Below, in pieces: positions 13,201 through 24,100 of a stretch of 64,000 nucleotides of DNA; the first letter of the stretch is position 1, and every line of letters starts with the position of its first letter. This DNA comes from Antedon mediterranea (taxonomy: Eukaryota > Echinodermata > Crinoidea > Comatulida > Antedonidae): NCBI RefSeq assembly GCF_964355755.1, contig NC_092672.1:19586501-19650500 (forward strand). Reading direction: 5' to 3'. The position numbers were made by a program, and so were the translations under genes. The notes under the pieces were generated by a model, which was given only the letters and a program-made list of their open reading frames with translations, had not been told where the DNA came from and ran no database searches.

Positions 13201-16200
13201 GGTTCCATCTCGAATGAAAACCGAGGAAAAGAGTCTTGAAGTTGAAACGGACAAACAAAATATGGTGTCAATCTATCTTACACCTGTAGACTTTCTTCCT
13301 AATGCTGTCTACAATACATTGGTTGTTGCGTTTCTGGACTTGATGGAGGTAAAAAATAAAGATGGAGAACAACTTGTGTCTCAAAACCGCAGTGAATTCG
13401 ACTTTAAGGAACATGGGGTCAATCTAGGCACAGTGAAAATTGAAAACAAGCATGCATTAAAGGTTTGGAAATTCATTTATTTATTTAATTTTTCAAATAA
13501 ATATATTTAAAGACAAAATTGTAATTGCAAACAGAGTTTTAAATAATTACAATCTCAATATTACTACTATTACACTACAGTATTACATTTTCATTTTTAT
13601 GAATACATTGAATGCACAATGAATACAATGGTAATGTTTTGCATATATTATTTAACTCATTTTAAATTAACAAAGACAATTTTCCTCATCAGCTTGAAAT
13701 AACTTATCTGACTGAAGTTGATGGTAATGTTAGAGACCAAATGAATGAACCGCAGCCAAGTTTCTGCATAGAGGTAAAGAATAGCATGATAGGCTTTATT
13801 AATAACATTGTTAACACCAGCACTTGAATGTAATGATTGCCAATAAACGGAAATAAATGGAAATTATCATATGTACGTTCAAGTCGCCATGTACGAAACT
13901 CAAATTGCTGACTCTAATAAAAATTACAAAAGACATATTTATAATATTTTAATCTACGATATGTATATAATGTCTTTTTTATTCACCCAAAAACTATGTA
14001 AATTCATGGCACGCTGGACCACCTAGTTGTAGGCGTAAGGTATCCCAGGAAAACTTGATGCCCCAAATTGGAATTTGGCAAACTGGCTAAATACTATATA
14101 TAAACAGCTTCCACCTTCTATGTTAAATCTTTGTTATCATGTAACACTCAGAGCCATTGAGGCACCCCTCATAATCTATTCTGCTCTGCTTAATTGCGTC
14201 TAGCACTTTTGCCTATATGGGTTGGTTCAAGCTTTCAACCTATTATATTTTTAACTTATGTTCTACATTTTACTTGGTTGTAGGTGTTAAGATATCTAAA
14301 GCATCAATTAAAAACTGTACTTGTGACTAGAGAAGGAGTTGGCTACAATCTATGTGTGTTGTGTACTGCTTGTAATCCAGCAGAGAAGCCTCATTTACAT
14401 GATCTGAAAAAGTGCTTGAAACTAGATACTAATAGTGTTAAATGTGGCAATGAACGCATGATTACCAATCATTTAAAGCGGCTATTTTTGGAAGGTTAGT
14501 TGAAATTTTTGATTATCATCACAATTTTCTTTTTGCAGTATTTTTATTTGATACCACATTTTACCAATACAATGTACAAAGATTAGTCCAGAGACATCTA
14601 CAAAGGCCGTTTTAATTATAGATAGGTTTAATTGTTAAAGTAATACATGGTTTTAACCATATAATGGTTTTACAATATAATGTAAATCAGTTTATATGAG
14701 TTTCCCCTGCAGAATAAGGGGAAACAAGCTCATCAGGTTTGTTGATGATAATACCAGATAATAAAAAAAATGTCTTGTATGTAATTATTAGTCCTTGCTA
14801 ATAGTAGAAAAATGATAACATGAAACTATCAGTATCCACTTAAGATAAAAAAAAATGATAACATGAAACTATCAGTATCCACTTAAGATAAAAAAAAATG
14901 ATAACATGAAACTATCAGTATCCACTTAAGATAAAAAAAAATGATAACATGAAACTATCAGTATCCACCTAAGATAAAAAAAAATGATAACATGAAACTA
15001 TCAGTATCCACCTAAGATAAAAAAAAAAATGATAACATGAAACTATCAGTATCCACTTAAGATAAAAAAAAATGATAACATGAAACTATCAGTATCCACT
15101 TAAGATAAAAAAAAATGATAACATGAAACTATCAGTATCCACCTAAGATAAAATAAAAAATGATAACATGAAACTATCAGTATCCACTTAAGATAAAAAA
15201 AAATGATAACATGAAACTATCAGTATCCACTTAAGATAAAAAAAAATGATAACATGAAACTATCAGTATCCACCTAAGATAAAAAAAAAAATGATAACAT
15301 GAAACTATCAGTATCCACCTAAGATAAAATAAAAAATGATAACATGAAACTATCATGAATAATACCACCAAATTTACGAGTTAGGGTGACTATAGCAAGG
15401 CATTTAATAAAAAGGCAAATTGCCTTAAAATGTAAATGTGACATGTTTCGAGAAAATATTCTCATGATCAGAACAGTAAACAACGCCTAGAGTGCTTATA
15501 TACCAATAGGACATATTGTATGTAAATAAGTAAATAATTAGCATAATAAAGCAAGGAATGTAGGCAACAACCAATCATATGGCAAGTGTGACGCCTAAGT
15601 TATAGATTTGTTTGTTCAAGGAAGGTTTACTCCACGAGATGTGGAGGGCTGACTTGACTTTAAATTTGAAAGTGGAATCTGCATATAGTCATGAAATTAT
15701 CAGTATCCACTTAAGATAAACCTAAAAAAATCATCAAGGAAAGAATATAATATTTTCATTGTAGATTCCGTCAGATTTACAATTGTTTGTATTAATAAGG
15801 ATGAGATATAATACAGGATGACAGTTTTAACACTTAATTTCCCCAAATTAAACAAACATTATAAATAATGTATTTCTAAAAATCATCATGTCTCAAGTTC
15901 AGCAAATTCGAAATAGAATTTAAACAAAAATCATGAAAGATGTGTTGGCAGGTTTTTTTAGAAACGATTATACTAGGAATGGGAATATCTGTTTTTAAAC
16001 AAAGCTGTGTGAGCTACTATTTTAGGCCTGAATTATTATGTTATCTGAGATTAACAAAAGCATAGAAGTATTAACTAACACTAACACACAAGCTAATTTT
16101 CCCACAAGTTGGCTTAAAAATCAAACTATTAAAAACAAAATTGATATGGTCTTCATTTTTAAGTAAAGTTTAGAAAAATGTTAGTATCTATATATAAATT

Positions 16201-19200
16201 TACGCAAGGGCAAAATTTGGTAAATCGCGCGTTACTTCTAGAATGTTTACTCGATGGTATATAAAGTTGGTTCGTACTTTCGGTACTGATTTTAACCACC
16301 TGATATAACCTTGTTTGTTAATATAAATTGAGTTAGATAATTAGTTACTGACAATTAAAACGAATTTAGGTTCAACGATTTGCCCCAAATAGGGAGTTTT
16401 CCAATCTGTCTAATGGATGTCCATCTTGAAAAATACCTGCACACAATAATATGAGGATGCTTGGCATTTACCTATCTCCTCCTATGATAATTGTTTTTAA
16501 TAGCTGAAAACCATTGAAGACAGGCCGATTTTCTTTAAAAAATAATATTTTATAGATTTAATATACGTTTATACAAATGTATTGATTTGCGATGAATGGA
16601 AGAATTCAATCTCTCAGTCTCCCAGATACTTAAGTATTTGGTTTAACATAAGTAGGTACATTTATGGGCCCTTCGAAAATAAACTTGAAACCTTTAGATA
16701 TAGTATTGCAATACAAAATTTATACGTATTAACCATTTTTGGGTGCCATTTGAATCGCAAATTTCTTACCGCGAGTGTGGGTACTGTTGGATATATAAAC
16801 ACAATATATACAAAACGTTTGTATTAATTAATTATTTATTATAATTACAAAAAATATAAACGACGTAGAGGTGTATCGTTACATGAACTTTACTATTTCA
16901 ATCGACTATAACAGGGACAGTTTTAACAAAGTATTAAATCGCAAATGTTCTATTTAGTGAGACAAATCTCATGACACAAAATACATGAATAAGGTCCAAT
17001 GTGAATGGCATAATAAAACAGTGTATCCTAGTGAATAGTTAATTTAATAAACTAGATGGTACGCTCGCTTCGCTCGCGTACCATCTAGGTCGTGCCCACA
17101 GATGGTTCTCGAATACACAGTAATTTCAGCGTAAAAAAATGCTTTTTGTAATGTACGTACTGCAGGACGATAATAGTTATTATTGTTTACAGAAACGAAT
17201 AAATAGACACGATGATTTATGTATTAAACTGAAATTAGCACACTGGGAATTACTTCCGAAAGAGAAACTTGTCACAAAATGAGTCCAAATTTGTTATTTG
17301 GACTCATTTAAATAAACCCAATTTGTGTTTTGTGTGTAACATTAGTTTTGAGGGATGGGGAAGAGGATATGGGTACAAAGAAGAACAATGTTTTAATATA
17401 TTATTTATCTACACAGTAACGAAATATGTTTTTCACTTTGACAGGCCTATAAAATAATATACCACTTGATACAGTAACACATTTGCGATTTAATACTTTG
17501 TTAAAACTGTCACTGTTATAGTCCATTGAAATAGCATGTACATGTAATGATACACGTACCACTACAACATTTATATTCTTTGTAATTATTAATTAATACA
17601 AACGTTGAGAAGCAACTGTCAGTAGTACAGTTTATTTGTATATTGTACGTTTTATATAACAGTAGGGCCTACTCACAGGCCTATAAATAATATACCACTT
17701 GATACAGTAACACATTTGCGACTTAATACTTTGTTAAAACTGTCACTGTCATAGTCGATTGAAATAGCATAGTACATGTAACGATACACGTACCACTACA
17801 ACGTTTATATTCTTTGTAATTATTAATTAATACAAACGTTGAGAAGCAACTGTCAGTACTACAGTTTATTTGTATATTGTACGTTCTATATAACAGTAGG
17901 GCCTACACTCACAGTAATACGTTTATTTGTACATGATTGTGTTATACATCTAACTGTACCCACACTCAAATTCAATGGCGACCACAAATGTTAATACGTA
18001 TTTACAGTAATGTCCAAGTATTGCAATACTTATCTATAGGTTTTAGGTTAATTCCCCAAGGGCCAATAAATTTACCTACAGCTGGTGGTACTTGCGTTAA
18101 AGCAAAGAGTTATTATTGGAATGTTCCATTCATCGGAAATCAATACATTTGTATAAATGTATATTAAATCTATCAAAATAGTATGTTTTTAAGAAAATAG
18201 GTCTGTCTTCAACATTATGATGCTGTACTCGAGCTGTTCAACCGGTTTTCATCCATTAAAAACAATTATCGTAGGAGGAGATAGGAAAATGCGAAGCATC
18301 CTCGTATTATTGTATGCGGGTATTTTTCAAGATAGACATGCATTGGACAGTGTATACCACGATCGGGAAAACACCCCTATTTGGGGCAAATCGTTGAACC
18401 TAAATTCGTTTTAAACGTCAATAACTAATTATCGAACTCCATTTAATTAGTAAACAGGGTTACATCAGGTGGTTAAAATCAGTATCGAAAGTATGAACCA
18501 ACTTTATATACCATCGAGTAAACATTCTAGAAGTAAGGCGCGATTTACCGAATTTTGCCCTTACGTAAATTTATATATAGAAACTAACAATGTGTATTGA
18601 ATAAATTGTGATACTGTTTTTATGACTTTTATTTTGTATAGATACTACTACTCCTCTGGCTACAAGCTCATTACAAACAGGTTAGTTGGTTATCATTAGA
18701 TCATTAGAGATCCTTGGATAGGGTAGTGTTACAACCACTAATGTAGAAAATATTAGCTAATGTTGAAATGGCAATAGCTAAATGTAGAAATAACTTACTC
18801 ATATGTAATTAGTACCAGTTAAGGTGAAAACATGCTTCACAACTATGATGAAACTACTGTTGGGAACTACGTCAAGAAACCAGAAGGATAGATACATTAT
18901 GTGAAGTTAAATGTATCTGGGATAAAAACTAAGGAGATTCACTTTCAACTACCATGTCTGTGTTTTGGGGATATTAATTATCAATATAAATTTTGATCTC
19001 ATTTCTGGAATTCATCATGCATACAGACATATTCAATCAATGATTCAACAACTATGATAATTATGCTAATTATCCTAAATTTATTTCACAATATTGGAAA
19101 CTTGCTTTTCTTCAACCATGTAGATTTCTCGGAAGATAATTTCAAACAGTTGATTGCAGACTTTGCAAAATGGTTTGATGATCGTGGTCTCCTTAACAGA

Positions 19201-19623
19201 CTACAAGTTCTATGCATAGAAATAGTAGATGACATTGAAGAGTTGAAAAGGGTTACCAGTACAATCAACCTGTTAGCTCTTTTAACTGCAAATGGACAAT
19301 TGAGTCAAACAAATCTTTCTGTCCTGTATGATGCAATAAAAGTAACGAAACAATTTGGCTTTCAGTCGGTCATTAAAGAAAAGCTTCCTGCTTTCAAAAA
19401 TATCAAGAAGCGTAAGGTAGCATCATTTTCACTACGAGCAAAAAAGATTTTTATTCTTGGAAAAAGTCTTAGTGATTCAGATATAGAAGCTGTTGATAGA
19501 CGATACAACTTCCCTGTCCTTAAGGAGTATACAGACAGCTGGAGTCTGCTTTTGGACTTTGAAACCCGTGGGTTGCTGAATGAAGACAAAATAGAAGAGG
19601 TTAAAGAGGTGTTAAAAAGATGA
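1209..19623 (+). CDS. ROCO-1: Roc-COR GTPase with C-terminal tandem DED
   Basis: A multi-exon ROCO-family gene. Exons: 1209-1293, 2971-3127, 3577-3677, 4033-4101, 4213-4343, 10344-10433, 10548-10736, 12013-12255, 12444-12638, 12807-12968, 13175-13462, 13693-13773, 14284-14494, 18642-18680 and 19124-19623. Every junction has AG/GT borders and phases agree throughout, giving about 846 residues without a stop. Order: short N-terminal segment, Roc GTPase (P-loop GKEGAGKTS, G2 in STDGIVTT, G3 WDYAGQ, G4 THVDKL), COR, a Cys-rich segment, and two death-effector-like domains. ROCO proteins are known to dimerise through COR and to switch with the nucleotide state; DEDs recruit partners by homotypic contacts. 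A role in innate immune or death signalling is inference. The 5' end is incomplete: the first exon starts in mid-frame and no start codon was assigned. ROCO-2 at 48.9-62.3 kb is a paralogue with near-identical exon sizes. Confidence 0.85.
2971..3127 (+). CDS. ROCO-1 exon with Roc P-loop (G1)
   Basis: The exon reads IPAEIRARGKQAIKIYKEEL at its start, the usual linker before a Roc domain, then MFLGKEGAGKTSCVKAM. GKEGAGKTS fits the Walker A consensus GxxxxGK[ST]. The 157-base exon enters in phase from the 85-base exon at 1209-1293 (EGKTPESIVETSMKITKK onward) and leaves after GER with two bases, matching the next exon. Confidence 0.88.
3577..3677 (+). CDS. ROCO-1 exon with switch I (G2)
   Basis: Begins RFNSAEKSTDGIVTTTVFQA; the STDGI/VTT stretch sits where Roc switch I threonine is expected, about 20 residues after the P-loop. 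Acceptor ataatag and donor gtgag. It is followed by a 69-base exon at 4033-4101 reading IDLSEQIRSHALGEKVDKRL, a linker with no distinctive motif. Confidence 0.8.
4213..4343 (+). CDS. ROCO-1 exon with switch II (G3)
   Basis: Contains ITSVWDYAGQLDYYITHR: the G3 element DxxGQ in the WDYAGQ form typical of Roc domains. The downstream intron is six kilobases long and holds the 89-base minisatellite, so the Roc domain is physically split here. The 10344-10433 exon resumes with FFLTNTVSYCVAFNVMDNLD, the strand that follows switch II. Confidence 0.88.
4344..6220. other. Intron of ROCO-1 with an old LINE fragment
   Basis: Non-coding intron. The only recognisable item is the LINE tail fragment near 5.4-5.6 kb, listed separately. 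The rest is AT-rich, unique-looking sequence. Confidence 0.5.
5375..5617 (+). mobile_element. LINE reverse-transcriptase C-terminal tail fragment
   Basis: The frame reads RNSFSFRVVLLWNGLSDYVV followed by SASSLNLFKNRLNEAW. This is the conserved tail of many non-LTR reverse transcriptases, in which RVV.LWN.LP..VV..S...FK..L is recurrent. Only the tail is left; no upstream polymerase motifs are visible. It is a dead 5'-truncated insertion in the ROCO-1 intron. Confidence 0.65.
6222..10036. repeat. 89-base minisatellite, about 43 copies
   Basis: The unit contains catcatgtcaagttagttcc, then an acataggaaccacagtcctg core and a ctggtatcac segment. Spacing of tgtcaag is 89 bases (6251 to 6340 and onward), with variants from small indels: copies at 6.5-6.8 kb lack three bases of the catcat run. 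Rare variants show a higher-order repeat: gtaggtgtct recurs at 7351 and 7973 and tagggtctgg at 7439 and 8061, both 622 bases apart, or seven units. Open frames on the minus strand reflect a unit length near a multiple of three after indels and are not genes. Confidence 0.97.
10548..10736 (+). CDS. ROCO-1 exon with G4 motif
   Basis: The 189-base exon ends with ICLVATHVDKLSGTASEKEE. ATHVDKL is the Roc G4 element (THxDK, in place of NKxD) that reads guanine. The preceding exon 10344-10433 is exactly 90 bases, as is its ROCO-2 counterpart. Confidence 0.87.
11340..11740. other. Intron of ROCO-1 with duplicated repeat segment
   Basis: A segment around tttataatgcctattaaatg occurs twice, at about 11517 and 11656, each inside a longer similar context, which suggests an old interspersed repeat with an internal duplication. 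A GATC-rich imperfect palindrome lies near 11341-11410. No coding sequence is seen. Confidence 0.45.
11745..11990 (-). mobile_element. LINE-like 3' end with strong hairpin
   Basis: Read on the minus strand the segment has a stem-loop (gagggactac pairing with gtagtccctc, enclosing a smaller gggcc hairpin), then aataaatg and a (tgaa)n tail at 11745-11765. A structured 3' UTR ending in short repeats is typical of the 3' terminus of CR1/L2-type non-LTR elements. No reverse-transcriptase coding is left. The class is inference. Confidence 0.5.
12013..13462 (+). CDS. ROCO-1 COR-domain exons
   Basis: Four exons, 12013-12255, 12444-12638, 12807-12968 and 13175-13462, all phase 0. The first continues from the G4 region (YAHHVDREMYMVDN, then VPVKWVNLQESL), which is the end of Roc and the helix entering COR; VP.KWV.L/F is a recurrent COR signature. 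The second carries the EYMNDIGIILHSS stretch (the G.I.Y/LH strand of COR). The third contains VLWKRLDEEGMLEERLLRYL. The fourth has RVFLVPSRM, the FLVPS strand that opens the second COR half. Sizes match ROCO-2 (243 vs 243, 195 vs 198, 288 vs 297). Confidence 0.82.
12970..13075 (-). mobile_element. Short LINE 3' tail in intron
   Basis: On the minus strand the segment ends gcaataaagaaattgaattg with a repeated attga tail, starting just after the donor of exon 12807-12968. The aataaag plus short-repeat tail is a common end of non-LTR insertions. It is only about 100 bases long, so the class is uncertain. Confidence 0.4.
14284..14494 (+). CDS. ROCO-1 exon with Cys-rich segment
   Basis: A 211-base exon reading LCVLCTACNPAEKPHLHDLK followed by a KCL and a KCGN. 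Paired cysteines with a downstream His and Cys resemble the CxxC segment found after COR in many invertebrate ROCO proteins; metal binding is inference. The ROCO-2 homologue at 61454-61655 keeps a CIPCDCS cluster. The preceding 81-base exon (13693-13773) reads ITYLTEVDGNVRDQMNE and also has an 81-base counterpart. Confidence 0.75.
14800..15355. repeat. 43-44-base minisatellite, about 13 copies
   Basis: The unit is aatgataacatgaaactatc followed by agtatccacttaagata and a variable A-run. Copies alternate between cacttaag and cacctaag variants. One diverged copy also occurs at about 15690-15720, so the roughly 330 bases between may have been inserted into the array or separate an older copy. It lies in the large intron before the penultimate ROCO-1 exon. 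Confidence 0.95.
16179..18589. mobile_element. 2.4 kb foldback element with ~700-base inverted arms
   Basis: The left end reads tgttagtatctatatataaa and the right end is its near-perfect reverse complement. Similarity continues inward for several hundred bases on both sides: gaatttaggttcaacgattt at about 16362 pairs with aaatcgttgaacctaaattc near 18391, and the tctcctcctatgataattgt block pairs with acaattatcgtaggaggaga. The centre contains a 234-base tandem duplication starting at 17443 and 17677. No transposase frame is visible and no clear target duplication was found. It is a non-autonomous foldback in the ROCO-1 intron. Confidence 0.8.
17443..17911. repeat. 234-base tandem duplication within foldback
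   Basis: Both copies start aggcctata, run through ttgatacagtaacacatttg and end at the agtagggcctac region. They are near identical apart from point changes and small indels. Parts of each copy pair with 16810-16950, so one arm of the foldback carries the segment once and the other twice. Confidence 0.85.
19124..19623 (+). CDS. ROCO-1 last exon: tandem death-effector-like domains
   Basis: The 500-base terminal exon enters with two bases of a split codon and ends at TGA 19621-19623. Residues from about DFSEDNFKQLIADFAKWF through LLALLTANGQLSQTNLSVLY and VIKEKLP fit a six-helix DED of about 85 residues, including the G.LS..NL..L pattern of helices 4-5. A second block runs from ILGKSLSDSDIEAVDRRY to SWSLLLDFETRGLLNEDKIE and EVLKR, again with the LL..LE.RGLL.ED pattern of DEDs. 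The spacer is basic (IKKRKVASFSLRAKK). A tandem DED at the end of a Roc-COR protein is unusual. The alternative is one DED plus a related helical bundle. The 39-base exon 18642-18680 (DTTTPLATSSLQT) is a Thr/Ser-rich linker before it. Confidence 0.65.
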
Positions 19624-19780
19624 AATGGAGGTGACATTTAAATTTCACCAGTTCAACGAGAGGAAGTAATAAAAGCCTTGAGAGCAGTGTTGAGAGAATG
19701 GATATTGTAGAATTACTAGACACAGTCTATTGCGAACAGTAGTAGTATGAACTGTAGTTGTATGGTAACTCAGTTCAACA

Positions 19781-19825
19781 AATAAACAATTTGTATTAAC
19801 AATAGGAGATACATAGTTAATAAAA
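19781..19825 (+). terminator. Putative poly(A) signals of ROCO-1
   Basis: Two AATAAA hexamers, at 19781 and about 19819, lie 160-200 bases after the ROCO-1 stop codon. They are suitably placed to end the transcript; use is inferred. Confidence 0.5.
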
Positions 19826-20006
19826 GACAATGAAGAAGACCTATTGAAACAATGTTTTTAAAAGTGAAAGATCTTTAAACTATGTTTTAATAGACCAAAG
19901 TAATAGAACATAGGTCATGTACCTGATATGAGATGTCAGGTAAGTGAATGACAAAAATATTTGTATTATTTTTGTATCTGGTTAAATCTTAAAAGTATTG
20001 ATAATA

Positions 20007-20160
20007 GTCCAGTGGCAGGAGGGGGAAATCACCACCCGAACGGGGATAAATTGCCATCCAACTTTTCTAGACCAGAATTTTCCGTAGATTACGAATCTGG
20101 AAGGTAATCGATCAGGATAGGAAGCGTTTTTGAGATAAAAGGGGTCAAAGTTTTAAAAAA
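20007..20160. mobile_element. Truncated end of the TA-target element family
   Basis: Starts after TA with gtccagtggcaggaggggga and follows the terminal sequence of the element at 21121 for about 150 bases (gccatccaacttttctagac, then gatcaggataggaagcg), then diverges. It is a solo terminal fragment, or one end of a copy whose other end was lost. Confidence 0.75.
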
Positions 20161-21120
20161 TATCAAATCTGATTGCAAATGTGCTATGGCATTATTAAAT
20201 GTCGTAAAATTATTACCGATAATATTTAGATAGATAATATTACAACAAGAGTACCTATAACATGATAATATTACAACAAGAGTACCTATAACATGAATTA
20301 TATTTCTAAATTCACAAATGTATGATATAAATTGATATCAAGTCAATTTTTTTTACAAATTTACAGGCATATTTCCTCATAATTGATCAATTACAAAGAT
20401 TATTGGTACCATAATGCTTCAATAATATAAACAATTGGGATTATAAAACCATATGTTTTAAAATAAATTTTAATCAGAAGATAATTCTAACTGTAAAAAG
20501 ATGGTGTGTGTGATTAAAGTTGTTTACTCTGTATACCAAAAACATGGTCAGCTGCTGTCTAGTGTGTGATAGGCTTCTGAAAACCTAAAATAGAATGGAC
20601 CTTTCTCCCCATTCATCACCAAAATAAAAGATATTTTTACTGGCCATACCGATGCCTCCAATCAGTCAATCACATCCACAGTGTGACTTGGACTTGGACT
20701 TTCTGTAACTGGTTTTTTTTTATATATTGTTAAATGGATGAGTCTTTTGTGCTTTGGTGGCTATGGCTAGTTTTAGCGGCTTACACACAATTTCACATGA
20801 GAAATATGTGTAAACCCACTGTATATTTATTAGCAATACTTGAACATTAACATTCATAATTTAAAGATAATTGTCCCCCTAAAAAAATATTTTTTTAAAT
20901 TTTTTTGTTGAATATGTTATTTTAATGTCACATAATAGTTATTCACTCTCACAAAAAATTGGATCTGAAAAAAAGTGTATTTACCTGAGAAAAATGTAAT
21001 TTAAAGCAAAAAATTGTCGAATTGTCTGGAAGTTTTTGGGTAATTTAACTGTTTATTTTGTCTTTATAGGTAAAATAATTCCCCCCCCCCCACCCCCGTT
21101 TTTTTCTTATGGAAGTCGTA

Positions 21121-24100
21121 GTCCGGTGGCAAGAGGGGGACATCACCACCCGAAAGGGGACAAATTGCCATCCAACTTTTCTAGACCAGAATTTTCCGTA
21201 GATTACGAATATGGAAGGTAATCGATCAGGATAGGAAGCGTTTTCGAGATATAAGGGGTCAAAGTTCAAAATTGACCAAAATAAAAACATGCTATATCTC
21301 TGGAAATTCTGGACGTAGTGAGATAATTTTGGTGTCAAATTGTTCACAATGTATATGTTTATATTAGCTCTAACAGAACTTTCTTTGAAAAATTGACAGG
21401 AAACCCCATTGTTAGCAATTTTGACCTTTGACCTCTTTTTGCTATATCTAAATAACGGCAGGTCGGAGAGAATTAAAAATAGGAGCAAATTGTTCCCAAG
21501 ATATACATTTATATTCAGTATAACAGATGATATTGCTTGAAAATGACCGGAAGTGTGGTTATTAACCTTTGACATAATTGAATAAGGTTATAAAAACATA
21601 AATTAATAAATATTTGTCGTAAGAAGCCAATTTTGGTGTCAAATTGTTCACAATATATATGTTTATACTTGCCATAATGCAACATTTTTTTCAAAAAGTG
21701 ACTGAAACACCTATTTTTCTGTAATTTTAACATTTGACCTGTTTTTCTCATCTAAATAACGACATGGCATAGAGATTTCTAACGGCAAATTGTTTATAAT
21801 AGATATTTTTATTCAATCTAATAGATTATACTGTTTGAAAAATACAAGTGTGATTATTGCCTTGAAATCCTGTACATAAGAGCCTATCAGGGCGGATTTA
21901 ATTCAAAGAGGTGTGGAAGGGGAATAATACTATTACTATACAGTACAATGTCTTTCTTTTGAGCAATTTCAATCAGGTATCCATGTAGGCTATCTCCAAT
22001 AAACGGAATGTACGGCTCATAGAGAATTCAGAAGTTACTACTCTTGGTTCATTTTGGCAAATCCATATGGGTTCCTTTTAAAAGGATTGAGGGTGCACAG
22101 ACAGGCTTTTCCCATGGCTTAATATTGGAACCTACAGTTTTAGTTACCCGATATATTTCTAACACAGTAACTTATGTAGCCAAATGCATTGATCCAACAC
22201 AGGAGCCAAATGTAGAACTGAACATACAGTAGTAGAGAACCACAGAAGGGTCTAAATAGATGACCTGCTGTTGTTTCATTTTAGGCAAAATCCAAATCGG
22301 TGCACAGTGCACAGGCAGTGCACAGGCAGCTTTATTCCATGTGCCTGTCTATATAAACCCACAGTGTCACCCATTATATTTCTATTATGGGGCTTAATGT
22401 CCATGGAGGACCGGCCCTTGGGTTAATTTGGGCAAATCCATAAGTGTTCCTTAAGGATCGAGAGTGCACAGGCAGCTTTATTCCATGGTTTTGCCTGTCT
22501 ATATAAACCCACAGTGTCACCCATTATATTTCCATTATGGGGCTTAATGTCCATGGAGGACCGGCCTTTGGGTTAATTTGGGCAAATCCATAAATTTTTC
22601 TTAAGGATCGAGAGTGCGCAGGCAGCTTAATTCATGGGCCGCGCCTGTCTATATGAACTCACAGTGTCACCCCTTATATTTCCATTATGGGGCTTAATGT
22701 CCATCCATGGAGAACGACCGGCCCTTGGGTTCATTTGGGCAAATCCATAAATGTTATTTAAAGATTGAGGGTGCACATTTAGTTTTATTATCTATGAACT
22801 ATTTACCCCATACTAATTTCTAATACAGGGGATTATGTCGCACACCACATAGAGATCCCAAAAGGGTCCTTAGAGGGTTCATTCGGGCAAATCCATATAG
22901 GTTATTTAGAATCCTTTGTATACAGGAAACTCTTTCCTGTATGGGCCAAACTATATAAAAATTGTGGTCTGTCTGTGTAGTGAGTTGTGGATTGAGTTTG
23001 GCCACCTGGATCTGCCTATGCCTTATCCTGTACGAATTGGTATTCTCTGGTTCTGATGAATAGTAGTTTATTTTCCAAAAACGAATATTGTAGCCCTAAT
23101 AAATGCAACTGTATAGTGGCAAATCATTGAAGGTCAGCGCAACATTTTAACATCATAACATTTTAATCGTCATAATATTAATTTTATTATTTATTTTACA
23201 GTATTATATTAATATATTTAAAATAATGCGCACTAGAAAAAATATAAAAATACCATAACTTCACTGATCAAATAACGTGATTACATTTATGAACATCGAT
23301 CTCATAGTTTGAATAACTTTGCATTATTTAGTAGGCCTATATCATTTATTCACATGTTGACCTTTGACCAATGTCAACTTGTGTAATGATAAATGTGCTC
23401 TTTTGATTGTGTATGATTGATAGATGTCTTAATAGAATGATAAAACATAACATTTTGTCTTAAATGTTAGTTTTTATTTGGTTTTAAATGCAAATTGTGT
23501 GATTGGTCAATATTGACATTTGACCTTTAATTGCAAAGTATTTGTTTTATAAGGCGACTGAATAACACCATACAATACCTATAACCATACAAATGTATTA
23601 AAAGACCAAATTGAACTTTAATAAATTGGTTATAATACATATGTATATAATACATTGTTATAATTGGTCAATTTTAAACTTTGACCCTTATCTCTTCCTA
23701 TTCGCTTCCTATCCTGATCGAAGTCTGATTTGATTAAATACAGTATTATAATGAAATAACATAACTTTACTAATCAAATAATTTGATTACTTGTAAAACC
23801 ATCAATATCATAGTTTGGACAACGTTGCATTTATTTGTTAACTAATACGCGTATTAAAATGTTGACCTTTGACCTTATGTCAACTGATGAAATGATGTAT
23901 TCGCTCTTTTACATTGCGTATGATTGATTAATAGGATGAGAAAACATCCAATTTTTATTCAATATTTGTTTTTATTTGGTTTTATAGGTACGTTCTATGA
24001 TTGGTCAATATTGACATTTGACCCTTAATCACAAAGGATTTTTTTTTCATTAAGTGATTGAATAGACACTTATAATCATAAAAATGTAATAAAAGACCAA

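Noticed and set aside
21045-21751. Minus-strand open frames of 78-176 codons
   Set aside because: They fall across the ends and internal repeats of the nested elements and show no transposase or other motif.
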